Counted from the stretch's first letter, positions 33,806 through 45,584 are shown. The stretch is DNA of 64,000 nt from Metridium senile (GCA_949775045.1 OX459097.1:620001-684000), one strand, 5' to 3'. Notes: generated by a model from the sequence alone, not told the origin. Program-made: numbers and translations.

Positions 33806-33999
33806 TTAATTTTCTATGCCTTTACATTCAAATGGAAATACCGTCCACCATCCTGCTATACATATTCTCACACCACTGCCAACTAGTTTAAATCCCGTTT
33901 TACAGCCGAGTGTGATCCGCTCTCCAGTCGCATAAGCCGTCTTGATCATGGACTTGACATACGCACCAAACGGAAGATCAGGTACTTTACAGGCAGGCA
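33806..33999 (-). CDS. Terminal CCP exon C with stop codon, gene 3
   Basis: A C-type CCP ([44 protein letters not shown]) that continues without a donor as GIEN and ends TAA at 33808..33806. It gives the gene's C-terminus. Confidence 0.8.
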
Positions 34000-34388
34000 C
34001 TATGAGAATAAAATACATACATACATATGAACACTTGAACCAACCAACCAACCAACCATCCTGCACCCAGCAAACAATCAACCACCAAAATACCAACCAA
34101 AAACTAACCAACTTACCTACCAACCGACCCACCAACCATCCAACAACCAACCAACAAATTAAACTAAGTAAACAGCTGGAGCAACTGACCAATCGACAAA
34201 TTCATCAATCAAACAAACAACCAATCAATCAAACAACCATTCAACCAATTCATCAATCAATCAATCAAACAACCAATCAACTCACCAACCAACCAAAAAC
34301 CTATTAATTCCACCAACCAACCAACCAACCCATCAATTCCACCAACCAACCAACCAACCCCATCAATTCCACCCACAATACTACTTAC

Positions 34389-34559
34389 TGCAAGTTGGTC
34401 CAACACCATCCCATCGTCCTTTAGCAGTACATCGTTTCTTTGGTGAACCATTCAATGTGAAGCCGTCATTACATGTGTATGTTGTTACATCGTTAAACTT
34501 GTTTCCAGTTGATGTAAATTTGGCGTTACGGACTTTGGGAGGCGGTTTGCACGTAAGAC
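34389..34559 (-). CDS. CCP (sushi) exon B (second copy), gene 3
   Basis: The exon is 171 nt, phase 1-1, reading [34 protein letters not shown] and GPTC. It precedes the terminal C exon, repeating the B-C pair found near the gene's start. Confidence 0.88.
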
Positions 34560-34896
34560 CTGTATCAACGACAAGGAGAAGATAGTAACACCATAACTTT
34601 ATGAGGTAAGGAGGGTTGGAAACCGCAAAACCGCACAAAAATTTCCTAAAAACCTCAACCTCAAATATCAATGAAACGCCCCCCCCCCCCCCCCCCCCTA
34701 TTCGTTCTCATCATGATTATTATCATTATGTTTGTGATTACCGTTATAGTTATCGTTATCATTATCGTATTGCGGGTTTATCTTCATTCTACTTAATTAA
34801 CCCATGAAATACAATCTATGCAGTCAAAGTCTGGTAGTCAAACAGACACACACAAAAACAATAGGATTCGAGAATACTATGGTTTCTAAGTCTTAC

Positions 34897-34956
34897 TTTT
34901 ACAGATTGGTTGAACTCCACCCCAAGTGTTGTTAGCTACACAGCGTCTTTGTTCAG
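34897..34956 (-). pseudogene. Truncated relic of CCP exon G
   Basis: The 3' third of module G (CVANNTWGGVQPIC) and its donor are kept. Homology stops at about 34956 and passes straight into sequence normally found in the intron after F, so the 5' part and acceptor are deleted. Confidence 0.75.
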
Positions 34957-35020
34957 GAATGATTATCTGTATCATGGGTATGTTATGTGCACCTATCCGC
35001 CTCGGAAACGTTAAACTTAC

Positions 35021-35197
35021 CTTCACACTTAAAAGGAATGATGGTCCATTTTCCCATAAAGCAAAGCGATGATGGAATACCCTCTTGATTGTAGCCTTTC
35101 TTACATTTAAACTTGACACGATCACCTGATGCGTACTTCACTTTCTTGTTTTCTATGTAAGCATTGGAAGGGATCCGTGGTTGAACACAGTCAGGAC
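35021..35197 (-). CDS. CCP (sushi) exon F (fifth copy), gene 3
   Basis: The exon is 177 nt, phase 1-1. Cysteines are intact, but the usual Cys-Gly after Cys1 is Cys-Val (DCVQPRIPSNAY). It reads on through FKCKKGYNQEG, SSLCFMGKW and PFKCEG. Confidence 0.8.
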
Positions 35198-35333
35198 CTA
35201 AAAATAAACTATATTATTATTTATTGAAAATATTTTGTCCATGATGATAAGGTTAATGATAATGATGATGATGATAATGATGATGGTAGTGGTAGTGGTG
35301 TTGATAATAATCGGATGATGCAGTATCTTTATA

Positions 35334-35560
35334 TAACTGTTTAAACGTAGCTTGAAGACATTTATATTTAGGGACGCGTATATATGGCATTTGACTTTTC
35401 TTTCTTTTTTAATTATTATTTTACTGTATTTATTTTATTTTATTTAGATTATTATTATTATTAAATATAGTATTAATCTTTTATTGTAAATAGCGCTCAC
35501 GGAAATGGCGCGTTATAAATATATCATTATTATTATTATTGCTGTTGTTGTTATTATTAT
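35334..35560 (+). mobile_element. 3' tail of a truncated retroelement
   Basis: 'aaatggcgcgttataaatat' followed by (ATT)n resembles the usual 3' end of LINE/SINE copies; no coding part is left. Confidence 0.4.
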
Positions 35561-35570
35561 TATCAAATAC

Positions 35571-35693
35571 CTTGACATTTAAATGGAAATGCCGTCCATC
35601 GTCCTGACATACATATTCTAATACCATTGAAAATTTGGTTATAAACCCTTCTGATCATGGACTTGACATAAGGCACTTTTTGACTGGCAGGCA
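35571..35693 (-). CDS. Shrunken CCP exon C, gene 3
   Basis: The exon is 123 nt instead of 180, still phase 1-1 with an AG acceptor and 'gtattt' donor. It reads PASQKVPYVKSMIRRVYN, then RICMSGRW and FKCQG. Cys1 is Ser and the segment with Cys2 is deleted, so only two cysteines remain. It is in frame but unlikely to fold as a CCP; it may be skipped or be decaying. Confidence 0.55.
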
Positions 35694-35736
35694 CTGTGAG
35701 AATAGAATACATGAATACGTATGAACACTTGAACCA

Positions 35737-35777
35737 GCTAACCAACCAGCCAGCCAACCAGCCAGCCAGCCAGCCAA

Positions 35778-35841
<64 letters not shown>
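35737..35841. repeat. (CAGC)n array in intron upstream of shrunken C, gene 3
   Basis: About 25 units of CCAG with a few CCAA, a point-variant relative of the AACC arrays, again next to a C exon. Confidence 0.93.
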
Positions 35842-35935
35842 GCTTTTCACGCCCCATTTTATCTCCCCCCGTTGCTTTTTAATTTCACCCAATTGCGGTC
35901 TCGTCCCATTACTGCCTCGCCCCATTGCTATATTG

Positions 35936-36892
35936 CCCCACAATTGTATCTCGCCCTATTGCTATCTCGCCCCACAATTGTATCTCGCCCTATTGCTGTC
36001 TCGCCCCATAATTGTATCTCGCCCTATTGCTGTCCCGCCCCATAATTGTATCTCGCCCTATTGCTGTCTCGCCCCATAATTGTATCTCGCCCTATTGCTG
36101 TCTCGCCCCATAATTGTATCTCGCCCTATTGCTGTCTCGCCCCATAATTGTATCTCGCCCTATTGCTGTCTCGCCCCATAATTGTATCTCGCCCTATTGC
36201 TGTCTCGCCCCATAATTGTATCTCGCCCTATTGCTGTCTCGCCCCATAATTGTATCTCGCCCTATTGCTGTCTCGCCCCATAATTGTATCTCGCCCTATT
36301 GCTGTCTCGCCCCATAATTGTATCTCGCCCTACTGCTGTCTCGCCCCATAATTGTATCTCGCCCTATTGCTGTCTCGCCCCATAATTGTATCTCTCCCTA
36401 TTGCTGTCTCGCCCCATAATTGTATCTCGCCCTATTGCTGTCTCGCCCCATAATTGTATCTCGCCCTATTGCTGTCTCGCCCCATAATTGTATCTCGCCC
36501 TATTGCTGTCTCGCCCCATAATTGTATCTCTCCCTATTGCTGTCTCGCCCCATAATTGTATCTCGCCCTATTGCTGTCTCGCCCCATAATTGTATCTCTC
36601 CCTATTGCTGTCTCGCCCCAAAATTGTATCTCGCCCTATTGCTGTCTCGCCCTATTGCTGTATCGCCCCATAATTGTATCTCGCCCTATTGCTGTATCGC
36701 CCCATAACTGTATCTCGCCCTATTGCTGTCTCGCCCTATTGCTGTATCGCCCCATTGCTGTCTCGCCCCATAATTGTATCTCGCCCTATTGCTGTATCGC
36801 CCCATAACTGTATCTCGCCCTATTGCTGTCTCGCCCTATTGCTGTATCGCCCCATAATTGTATCTCGCCCTATTGCTGTCTCGCCCTGATGT
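35936..36892. repeat. 34-bp minisatellite, A-C intron, gene 3
   Basis: About 27 copies of a unit containing ATAATTGTATCTCGCCC and TATTGCTGTCTCGCCCC. Spacing of 'cataattg' is exactly 34 over most of the array, with shortened units at the right end. Confidence 0.96.
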
Positions 36893-36920
36893 AACCAAGG
36901 TTACAGTAACAGAATATTAC

Positions 36921-37091
36921 CTTCACATTTCGATTTAAGACTCCATTGACCATCAGACTGGCAGATCACAGTTTTAGATCCTCTCAGTTCGAATCCAGGA
37001 TCACATTTGTAAGTAATGGACTTCTGAAACGTCGTCTCGTTTCCATGGATACTGCCATTGAGAGGAGGTTTGACTTTACCACAGTCAACAA
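36921..37091 (-). CDS. CCP (sushi) exon A, gene 3
   Basis: The exon is 171 nt, phase 1-1, nearly identical to A of gene 2 (VDCGKVKPPLNGSIHG, YKCDPGFELRG, VICQSDGQW, KCEG; Lys replaces Thr before the last Cys). Confidence 0.88.
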
Positions 37092-37500
37092 CTGATAGAC
37101 AAATTTAATAGTAGGTTATTGAGCACATAATAGAGTTAAAGCATTTAAACAAATTTCATAATTCCCGCTCTCGATGTAGAAAATAAGGCGTTTAGATTTG
37201 ATGTTACTTTTATTTAAACGTTTTCGACTAGATAGTCATCATCATAGTCATCATAATTTAAACTCCTTATTTTCTACATTCAAACAAATGTTAGTACAGT
37301 AAAGACCCGCATAAAAGAGCCAGTGGGTTGAGAACCACAAGCCTGAAATTTGGGCAATTTTAAAAGCACCTACAATACAAGAACTTCTTCAGGCTGACAA
37401 ATAAATCTGGTTCTTAAAAAAACTTATCAAACTTTTAGCTGAAATAATAAGCATTTACTAGGAAGAAAATGAAGATAAGAAAAAAACAATTACCAATATT

Positions 37501-37658
37501 CCTTTTCACAGCACAGTTTCGTTCAGTGACCACAAATGATAGTTCCAAGTCGAGGTTCCAGTTGCTGAACATGATAAATTATAGTTTTGCTATGCGCAGC
37601 AACTGGAACCTCGACTTGGTACTATTATTCGTGGTCACTGAACGGAACTGTGAAAAGG
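37501..37658. mobile_element. Hairpin MITE in A-G intron, gene 3
   Basis: 'ccttttcacagcacagtttc' is inverted at the right ('ggaactgtgaaaagg'), with inner arms CAAGTCGAGGTTCCAGTTGC and its inverse. Confidence 0.85.
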
Positions 37659-37684
37659 TCTATTCTAGTGCCTTCCCTCTACTT

Positions 37685-37898
37685 ACAGTGAGGACACTCG
37701 AACCGTGAACACTTTGTCTTTTTTGTTACTTTTTTAACCCACATCCCTTGAGCGAATAGATTAGAAATATGATTTACTATGAACACTTTGTGTATTTGAA
37801 CTCGCTGCTTCATTTTTAGAGGTTTTGAAGCAGTAGAAGGTTCAGAAAATAATAACATGAAAAAAGTCAAGTGTTCACGGTTCGAGTATCCTCAGTGT
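37685..37898. mobile_element. Second hairpin MITE in the same intron
   Basis: 'acagtgaggacactcgaacc' near 37685 and 'ggttcgagtatcctcagtgt' near 37879 are inverted; both arms include CGTGAACACTT. Confidence 0.85.
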
Positions 37899-37996
37899 AA
37901 CCCATCAAATATAATCTATAAAGTCAAAGTATAGTAACCACACAGACACACACAAAAACAATGGGACTCGAGAATACTAGGGTTTTTAAGTCTTAC

Positions 37997-38170
37997 TTTT
38001 ACAGATTGGTTGGACTCCACTCCAAGTGTTGTTAGCTAAACACCGTCTTTGTTCAGAACCAATCCTGATGTAACCAAGGTTACACGAGAAAAACACTTCA
38101 CCGTTTACGCCGTACCAGATACCGACCTTGTTGCCATTCTCTGGTACGCCTGGGTCACCACATCCTCCAA
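37997..38170 (-). CDS. CCP (sushi) exon G, gene 3
   Basis: The exon is 174 nt, phase 1-1 (VGGCGDPGVPENGNKVGI, FFSCNLGYIRIG, RRCLANNTW, QPIC). It is complete. Confidence 0.9.
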
Positions 38171-38411
38171 CTAAAACAAGAAAGTATAAACTAGCATTAC
38201 TTCCTTGCCTGTGGTCCATGTCATCTTTTCAAGCTTCCTTCCCGTGCATGTTTCCTCCTCTTTGCTTCTCATGAGTTAAACTGCTGGTTCACAGCAGTCC
38301 GATAAGTCCTCCACTTTCCAATAATTGTAAATAACTACTGTAAATAATACCCGCGTTTGGAATAATTATCTGTATCATTTGTACACATATCACCCTCTGA
38401 AACAAGCTTAC

Positions 38412-38588
38412 CTTCACACTTAAAAGGAATGATGTTCCATTTTCCCATGAAGCAAAGCGTTGATGGAATACCCTCTTGATTGTAGCCTTTCTTACATTTA
38501 AACATGACACGATCTCCTGATGCGTACTTCACTTTCTTGTTTTCTATGTAAGCATTGAAAGGGATCCGTGGTTGACCACAGTCAGGAA
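38412..38588 (-). CDS. CCP exon F of D-F pair 4, gene 3
   Basis: The exon is 177 nt, phase 1-1; RVMFKCKKGYNQEG replaces RVKFKC of other copies, and NAYIEN follows PRIPF instead of PRIPS. It is complete. Confidence 0.9.
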
Positions 38589-38963
38589 CTAAAAATAGAC
38601 CATATTATCCTTCATTCAAAATATTTTATCTATGATGATGTTGATAATAATGATTAGAATGGTGGTGGTGGTGATTATAATGTTCATCATAATGATGATG
38701 GTAGTGGTGGTGTTAATAATGATGAAGATATTGATGATGCTGATGACATGAATGATGATAATAATGGTTATGATAATGATGATGGTAGTCGTGGTGTTAA
38801 TAATGATGAAGATATTGATGATGCTGATGACATGAATGATGATAAGAATGGTGATGATAATGATGATGGTAGTGGTGGTGTTAATAATGATGAAGATATT
38901 GATGATGCTGATGACATGAATGATGATAATGATAGGGGTATTGATCATTGACATCCACATACA

Positions 38964-39055
38964 ATCAATCAATCAATCAATAACTTTATTATAGTCTCAA
39001 ATCTTCTAGCTTTACACATGCGTAATACTAATCAGAGAGACTATGAGGACAATGA
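38964..39055 (-). mobile_element. Short retroelement 3' end, repeated in each D-F unit
   Basis: '(caat)n aactttattatagtctcaaatcttctagc' looks like the tail and 3' end of a minus-strand LINE/SINE. Copies are at about 40681, 42398 and 44116, duplicated with the unit. A relative is near 9345-9395. Confidence 0.5.
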
Positions 39056-39163
39056 TGAGCATGATGGTCATGATGATGATGGTCATGATGATAATGATGA
39101 TGATGATAGTGAGCATGATGATGATGATGATATATGTCTACAGTAATAATAATTAGTACGTAC

Positions 39164-39475
39164 GGCAGTTAGGAGCTGGTTTATCCCATCGTTTCTTAGC
39201 AGTACATCTCTTTACTTTGTCATCATCTAAAGCAAATCCATCCTTACACCAGTAACGTACCGTAGCGTTATAACCCGTCGAGTTAAACTCCATAAAACCA
39301 TCCTTGATAGTGGATGGTTCTCCACATGATAGTCCAGTCTCTACACAACTGTATCCACACTGACCATCACAAAGACATTTCTCGGTTTTACGACAACCAC
39401 TGCCGTCAAATGGCGAACATTTTCTACTACACTTGGTACGAGAAGCACGGATAGTTCTTGGGCATGAGTGAGTAG
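39164..39475 (-). CDS. WAP-like + CCP exon D of pair 4, gene 3
   Basis: The exon is 312 nt, phase 1-1. Differences from other copies include STIKDG for SSIKNG and FALDDD for FTLDDD. All cysteines and the two sequons are kept. Confidence 0.88.
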
Positions 39476-40299
39476 CTGGGCAAATCAAAGTGTTGACAGA
39501 TAGAGGTAAGATTTAGTTATATAATTTATAGTTCCCAATTCACGTGCCACGTCAGTTTTATACACCATAATCACTCCACCACTTACTCTTTTCTCTTGTC
39601 CCTAATAGCGGAGCTCCCATCCAATTATTTTTTTAAACGTCAATTTAGTTTTGGACACAGCGAATCTGTGAGTAAAAATTGTAATATATTCATTTGTATC
39701 TTGGATTTTTTTTGCTGGTTTCCAGACTCTTGATTAATATACAAGACAAGCAAAGCGATCAAAGGCAGCGAAATATCGATGTGTCATAATAGCATGCAAG
39801 GTTTCAAATTAAAAACGAAAAAACCTTCACAAGATAGATGTAAACAGACATCGAACCATACCATTGATATATTCTTCTAAATTACAGTTGAAAAAAATAG
39901 TAATTAGTAATCTGTCTTTCGTAATATAGAAATTTTGGTTAGAACAACCACTTAAATGGTTATCTCAGACTCAAATTGAGTAATTTTTGAGTCTGAGGCA
40001 GGTAGTATTCTGTTGTTGTTTGTCGATAAAAGAACAACTTTTCATCTAAAAGTCTAAAACAAAACCTGCTTTGGGGCTTTGCTATTCGGCACCCGCGTCA
40101 CTGAAATTCCCACCGAAATGTAAACGTGCATGTTTCTTTCTCTTTGCTTCTCATGAGTGAAACTGCTGGTTCACAGCAGTCCGATATGTCCTCCACTTTC
40201 CAATAATTGTAAATAACTACTGTAAATACCACCGTTGGGAATAATTATCTGTATCATTTGTACGTTATGTACACATATCACCCTCTGAAACAAGCTTAC

Positions 40300-40476
40300 C
40301 TTCACACTTAAAAGGAATGATGTTCCATTTTCCCATGAAGCAAAGCGTTGATGGAATACCCTCTTGATTGTAGCCTTTCTTACATTTAAACATGACACGA
40401 TCTCCTGATGCGTACTTCACTTTCTTGTTTTCTATGTAAGCATTGGAAGGGATCCGTGGTTGACTACAGTCAGGAA
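40300..40476 (-). CDS. CCP exon F of D-F pair 3, gene 3
   Basis: The exon is 177 nt, phase 1-1, with DCSQPRIP for DCGQPRIP and RVMFKC as in pair 4. The acceptor is 'tttgtag'. Confidence 0.9.
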
Positions 40477-40883
40477 CTACAAATAGACCATATTATCCTT
40501 CATTCAAAATATTTTGTCTATGATGATGTTGATAATAATGATTAGAATGGCGGTGGTGGTGATTATAATGTTCATCATAATGATGATGGTAGTGGTGGTG
40601 TTAATAATGATGAAGATATTGATGATGCTGATGACATGAATGATGATAATGATAGGTGTATTGATCATTGACATCCACATACAATCAATCAATCAATCAA
40701 TAACTTTATTATAGTCTCAAATCTTCTAGCTTTACACATGCGTAATACTAATCAGAGAGACTATGAGGACAATGATGAGCATGATGGTCATGATGATAAT
40801 GATGATGATAATAATGATGATGATGATAGTGAGCATGATGATGATGATGATATATGTCTACAGTAATAATAATTAGTACGTAC

Positions 40884-41195
40884 GGCAGTTAGGAGCTGGT
40901 TTATCCCATCGTTTCTTAGCAGTACATCTCTTTACTTTGTCATCATCTAAAGTAAATCCATCCTTACACCAGTAACGTACCGTAGAGTTATAACCCGTCG
41001 AGTTAAACTCCATAAAACCATTCTTGATACTGGATGGTTCTGCACATGATAGTCCAGTCTCTACACAACTGTATCCACACTGACCATCACAAAGACATTT
41101 CTCGGTTTTACGACAACCACTGCCATCAAATGGCGAACATTTTCTACTACACTTGGTACGAGAAGCACGGATAGTTCTTGGGCATGAGTGAGTAG
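40884..41195 (-). CDS. WAP-like + CCP exon D of pair 3, gene 3
   Basis: The exon is 312 nt, phase 1-1. It has LSCAEPSS for LSCGEPSS and FNSTGYNST, which keeps both sequons. Confidence 0.88.
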
Positions 41196-42014
41196 CTGGG
41201 CAAATCAAAGTGTTGACAGATAGAGGTAAGATTTAGTTATATAATTTATAGTTCCCAATTCACGTGCCACAGTTTTATACACCATAATCACTCCACCACT
41301 TACTCTTTTCTCTTGTCCCTAATAGCGGAGCTCCCATGCAATTATTTTTTTAAACGTCAATTTAGTTTTGGACACAGCGAATCTGTGAGTAAAAATTGTA
41401 ATATATTCATTTGTATCTTGGATTTTTTTTGCTGGTTTCTAGACTCTTGATTAATATACAAGACAAGCAAAGCGATCAAAGGCAGCGAAATATCGATGTG
41501 TCATAATAGCATGCAAGGTTTCAAATTAAAAACGAAAAAACCTTCACAAGATAGATGTAAACAAACATCGAACCATACCATTAATATATTCTTCTAAATT
41601 ATAGAAAATTAGTAATTAGTAATCTGTCTTTCGTAATATAGAAATTTTGGTTAGAACAACCACTTAAATGGTTATCTCAGACTCAAATTGAGTAATTTTT
41701 GAGTCTGAGGCAGGTAGTATTCTGTTGTTGTTTGTCGATAAAAGAACAACTTTTCATCTAAAAGTCTAAAACAAAACCTGCTTTGGGGCTTTGCTATTCG
41801 GCACCCGCGTCACTGAAATTCCCACCGAAATGTAAACGTGCATGTTTCTTTCTCTTTGCTTGTCATGAGTGAAACTGCTGGTTCACAGCAGTCCGATATG
41901 TCCTCCACTTTCCAATAATTGTAAATAACTACTGTAAATAATACCCGCGTTGGGAATAATTATCTGTATCATTTGTACGTTATATACACATATCACCCTC
42001 TGAAACAAGCTTAC

Positions 42015-42191
42015 CTTCACACTTAAAAGGAATGATGTTCCATTTTCCCATAAAGCAAAGCGATGATGGAATACCCTCTTGATTGTAGCCTTTCTTACAT
42101 TTAAACTTGACACGATCACCTGATGCGTACTTCACTTTCTTGTTTTCTATGTAAGCATTGGAAGGGATCCGTGGTTGACTACAGTCAGGAA
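42015..42191 (-). CDS. CCP exon F of D-F pair 2, gene 3
   Basis: The exon is 177 nt, phase 1-1. Its translation matches pair 1's F exactly where compared (SSLCFMGKW rather than STLCFMGKW). It lies 1717 bp from its partner. Confidence 0.9.
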
Positions 42192-42600
42192 CTACAAATA
42201 AACCATATTATCCTTCATTCAAAATATTTTATCTATGATGATGTTGATAATATAATGATTAGAATGGCGGTGGTGGTGATTATAATGTTCATCATAATGA
42301 TGATGGTAGTGGTGGTGTTAATAATGATGAAGATATTGATGATGCTGATGACATGAATGATGATAATGATAGGGTTATTGATCATTGACATCCACATACA
42401 ATCAATCAATCAATCAATAACTTTATTATAGTCTCAAATCTTCTAGCTTTACACATGCGTAATACTAATCGGGGAGACTATGAGGACAATGATGAGCATG
42501 ATGGTCATGATGATGATGGTCATGATGATAATGATGATGATGATAGTGAGCATAATGATGATGATGATATATGTCTATAGTAATAATAATTAGTACGTAC

Positions 42601-42912
42601 GGCAGTTAGGAGCTGGTTTATCCCATCGTTTCTTAGCAGTACATCTCTTTACTTTGTCATCATCTAAAGTAAATCCATCCTTACACCAGTAACGTACCGT
42701 AGCGTTATAACCCGTCGAGTTAAACTCCATAAAACCATTCTTGATACTGGATGGTTCTCCACATGATAGTCCAGTCTCTACACAACTGTATCCACACTGA
42801 CCATCACAAAGACATTTCTCGGTTTTACGACAACCACTGCCATCAAATGGCGAACATTTTCTACTACACTTGGTACGAGAAGCACGGATAGTTCTTGGGC
42901 ATGAGTGAGTAG
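42601..42912 (-). CDS. WAP-like + CCP exon D of pair 2, gene 3
   Basis: The exon is 312 nt, phase 1-1, with the consensus D sequence (SCPRTIRASRTKC, KCLCDGQCGYSC, CGEPSSIKNG). Confidence 0.88.
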
Positions 42913-43731
42913 CTGGGCAAATCAAAGTGTTGACAGATAGAGGTAAGATTTAGTTATATAATTTATAGTTCCCAATTCACGTGCCACAGTTTTATACACC
43001 ATAATCACTCCACCACTTACTCTTTTCTCTTGTCCCTAATAGCGGAGCTCCCATGCAATTATTTTTTTAAACGTCAATTTAGTTTTGGACACAGCGAATC
43101 TGTGAGTAAAAATTGTAATATATTCATTTGTATCTTGGATTTTTTTTGCTGGTTTCCAGACTCTTGATTAATATACAAGACAAGCAAAGCGATCAAAGGC
43201 AGCGAAATATCGATGTGTCATAATAGCATGCAAGGTTTCAAATTAAAAACGAAAAAACCTTCACAAGATAGATGTAAACAAACATCGAACCATACCATTA
43301 ATATATTCTTCTAAATTATAGAAAATTAGTAATTAGTAATCTGTCTTTCGTAATATAGAAATTTTGGTTAGAACAACCACTTAAATGGTTATCTCAGACT
43401 CAAATTGAGTAATTTTTGAGTCTGAGGCAGGTAGTATTCTGTTGTTGTTTGTCGATAAAAGAACAACTTTTCATCTAAAAGTCTAAAACAAAACCTGCTT
43501 TGGGGCTTTGCTATTCGGCACCCGCGTCACTGAAATTCCCACCGAAATGTAAACGTGCATGTTTCTTTCTCTTTGCTTGTCATGAGTGAAACTGCTGGTT
43601 CACAGCAGTCCGATATGTCCTCCACTTTCCAATAATTGTAAATAACTACTGTAAATAATACCCGCGTTGGGAATAATTATCTGTATCATTTGTACGTTAT
43701 ATACACATATCACCCTCTGAAACAAGCTTAC

Positions 43732-43908
43732 CTTCACACTTAAAAGGAATGATGTTCCATTTTCCCATAAAGCAAAGCGATGATGGAATACCCTCTTGAT
43801 TGTAGCCTTTCTTACATTTAAACTTGACACGATCACCTGATGCGTACTTCACTTTCTTGTTTTCTATGTAAGCATTGGAAGGGATCCGTGGTTGACTACA
43901 GTCAGGAA
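43732..43908 (-). CDS. CCP exon F of D-F pair 1, gene 3
   Basis: The exon is 177 nt, phase 1-1, the twin of 42015-42191 with flanking intron sequence also matching. Confidence 0.9.
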
Positions 43909-44317
43909 CTACAAATAAACCATATTATCCTTCATTCAAAATATTTTATCTATGATGATGTTGATAATATAATGATTAGAATGGCGGTGGTGGTGATTAT
44001 AATGTTCATCATAATGATGATGGTAGTGGTGGTGTTAATAATGATGAAGATATTGATGATGCTGATGACATGAATGATGATAATGATAGGGTTATTGATC
44101 ATTGACATCCACATACAATCAATCAATCAATCAATAACTTTATTATAGTCTCAAATCTTCTAGCTTTACACATGCGTAATACTAATCGGGGAGACTATGA
44201 GGACAATGATGAGCATGATGGTCATGATGATGATGGTCATGATGATAATGATGATGATGATAGTGAGCATAATGATGATGATGATATATGTCTATAGTAA
44301 TAATAATTAGTACGTAC

Positions 44318-44629
44318 GGCAGTTAGGAGCTGGTTTATCCCATCGTTTCTTAGCAGTACATCTCTTTACTTTGTCATCATCTAAAGTAAATCCATCCTTA
44401 CACCAGTAACGTACCGTAGCGTTATAACCCGTCGAGTTAAACTCCATAAAACCATTCTTGGTACTGGATGGTTCTCCACATGATAGTCCAGTCTCTACAC
44501 AACTGTATCCACATTGACCATCACAAAGACATTTCTCGGTTTTACCACAACCACTGCCGTCAAATGTCGAACATTTTCTACTACACTTGGTACGAGAAGC
44601 ACGGATAGTTCTTGGGCATGAGTGAGTAG
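44318..44629 (-). CDS. WAP-like + CCP exon D of pair 1, gene 3
   Basis: The exon is 312 nt, phase 1-1, with CSTFDGSGCGKTEKC and SSTKNG variants. Its upstream flank matches genes 1 and 2, whereas the flanks of pairs 2-4 differ, marking it as the original D of this gene. Confidence 0.88.
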
Positions 44630-44806
44630 CTGGGTAAATCAAAGTGTTGATAGATAGACGTAAGAGTTAGTTATTGAAAACAGAGGCCTTCATCATTTAT
44701 AGTTCCCAATTCACATGGTTTTCAAATAAATATATCAATAGATCGAACTGAAATATTACTATAGTTGCAAAGAATAGTATTTTATCTCCTGAGAGTGTAT
44801 ACATTC

Positions 44807-45134
44807 CCCGGGGGGGGGGGGGGGGGGGGGCGGGGGGGTACTCCCATATATTTACTATACGGGGACGTTCCGCCAAATAGGGTATGGTTTTTTGCCTTGG
44901 CGTCTTGAATAGGGTATACAATTTAGCCTAATTTGTCTTAAATTGCCTTACCTAGGGTATACAATTTCCCCCTTGAGTCTTGGATAGGGTCTACTTTTTA
45001 CCAATTTGACTTGAAATAGGGTACATTTTTTTAGGATTCTGCTGTCTTAAATAGGGTCAGGGTTTAGAGGTACCAGCGGAACGTCCCCGTCAGAAACTGG
45101 GTCAAGTACCCCCCCCCCCCCCCCCCCCCCCGGG
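44807..45134. mobile_element. 328-bp MITE with G-run/C-run ends in D-C intron, gene 3
   Basis: It opens with CCC, a ~20-nt G run and 'gggggtactccc', and closes with a ~20-nt C run and CGGG; inner arms 'ggggacgttccgc' and 'gcggaacgtcccc' are inverted. The target duplication 'atacattc' is at 44799-44806 and 45135-45142. Genes 1 and 2 are empty at this place. I recall similar ends from anthozoan genomes. Confidence 0.92.
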
Positions 45135-45404
45135 ATACATTCACAGGGCTACATATTAATTAATGAGTTGTTCAATTCATCAACCCGTCTCTATCATATA
45201 TTAATCATATCCATTTTGTAACTCACAAGCAAATCCTATAATCTGATTGGCTAAAACGTACGCAATTAAATCATTTAGAGCATGACTTGAGGGTGTTTAG
45301 TGATTACATGTCCCCTTCAGTAAGCCGAGGGAGGTTTTGTTGAAGTCCTGACATCCGTCAGACAAACAAACATAATAATAGTTATGAAAATTGTTATCAA
45401 ATAC

Positions 45405-45584
45405 CTTTGCATTCAAATGGAAATACCGTCCATCCTCCTGCTATACATATTCTCATTCCACTGCCAACTAGTTTAAATCCCGTTTTACAGCCGAGTGTGA
45501 TCCGCTCTCCAGTCGCATAAGCTGTCTTGATCATGGACTTGACATACGCACCAAACGGAAGATCAGGCACTTTACAGGCAGGCA
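45405..45584 (-). CDS. CCP (sushi) exon C, gene 3
   Basis: The exon is 180 nt, phase 1-1, internal form with donor 'gtattt' ([38 protein letters not shown]). Confidence 0.9.

Larger units (their letters stand above)
38589..44317. repeat. Tandem duplication of ~1.72-kb D-F units in gene 3
   Basis: Exon D starts at 39164, 40884, 42601 and 44318, giving steps of 1720, 1717 and 1717 bp. Units 41.2-42.9 and 42.9-44.6 kb match almost base for base through introns, including a microsatellite, an (AATC)n-tailed retroelement end and the F exon. Confidence 0.93.

Noticed and set aside
35696..36889. Frames reading SPYCCLALLLSRP-type repeats
   Set aside because: 34-bp minisatellite; the unit length is not a multiple of three and no host exon joins it.
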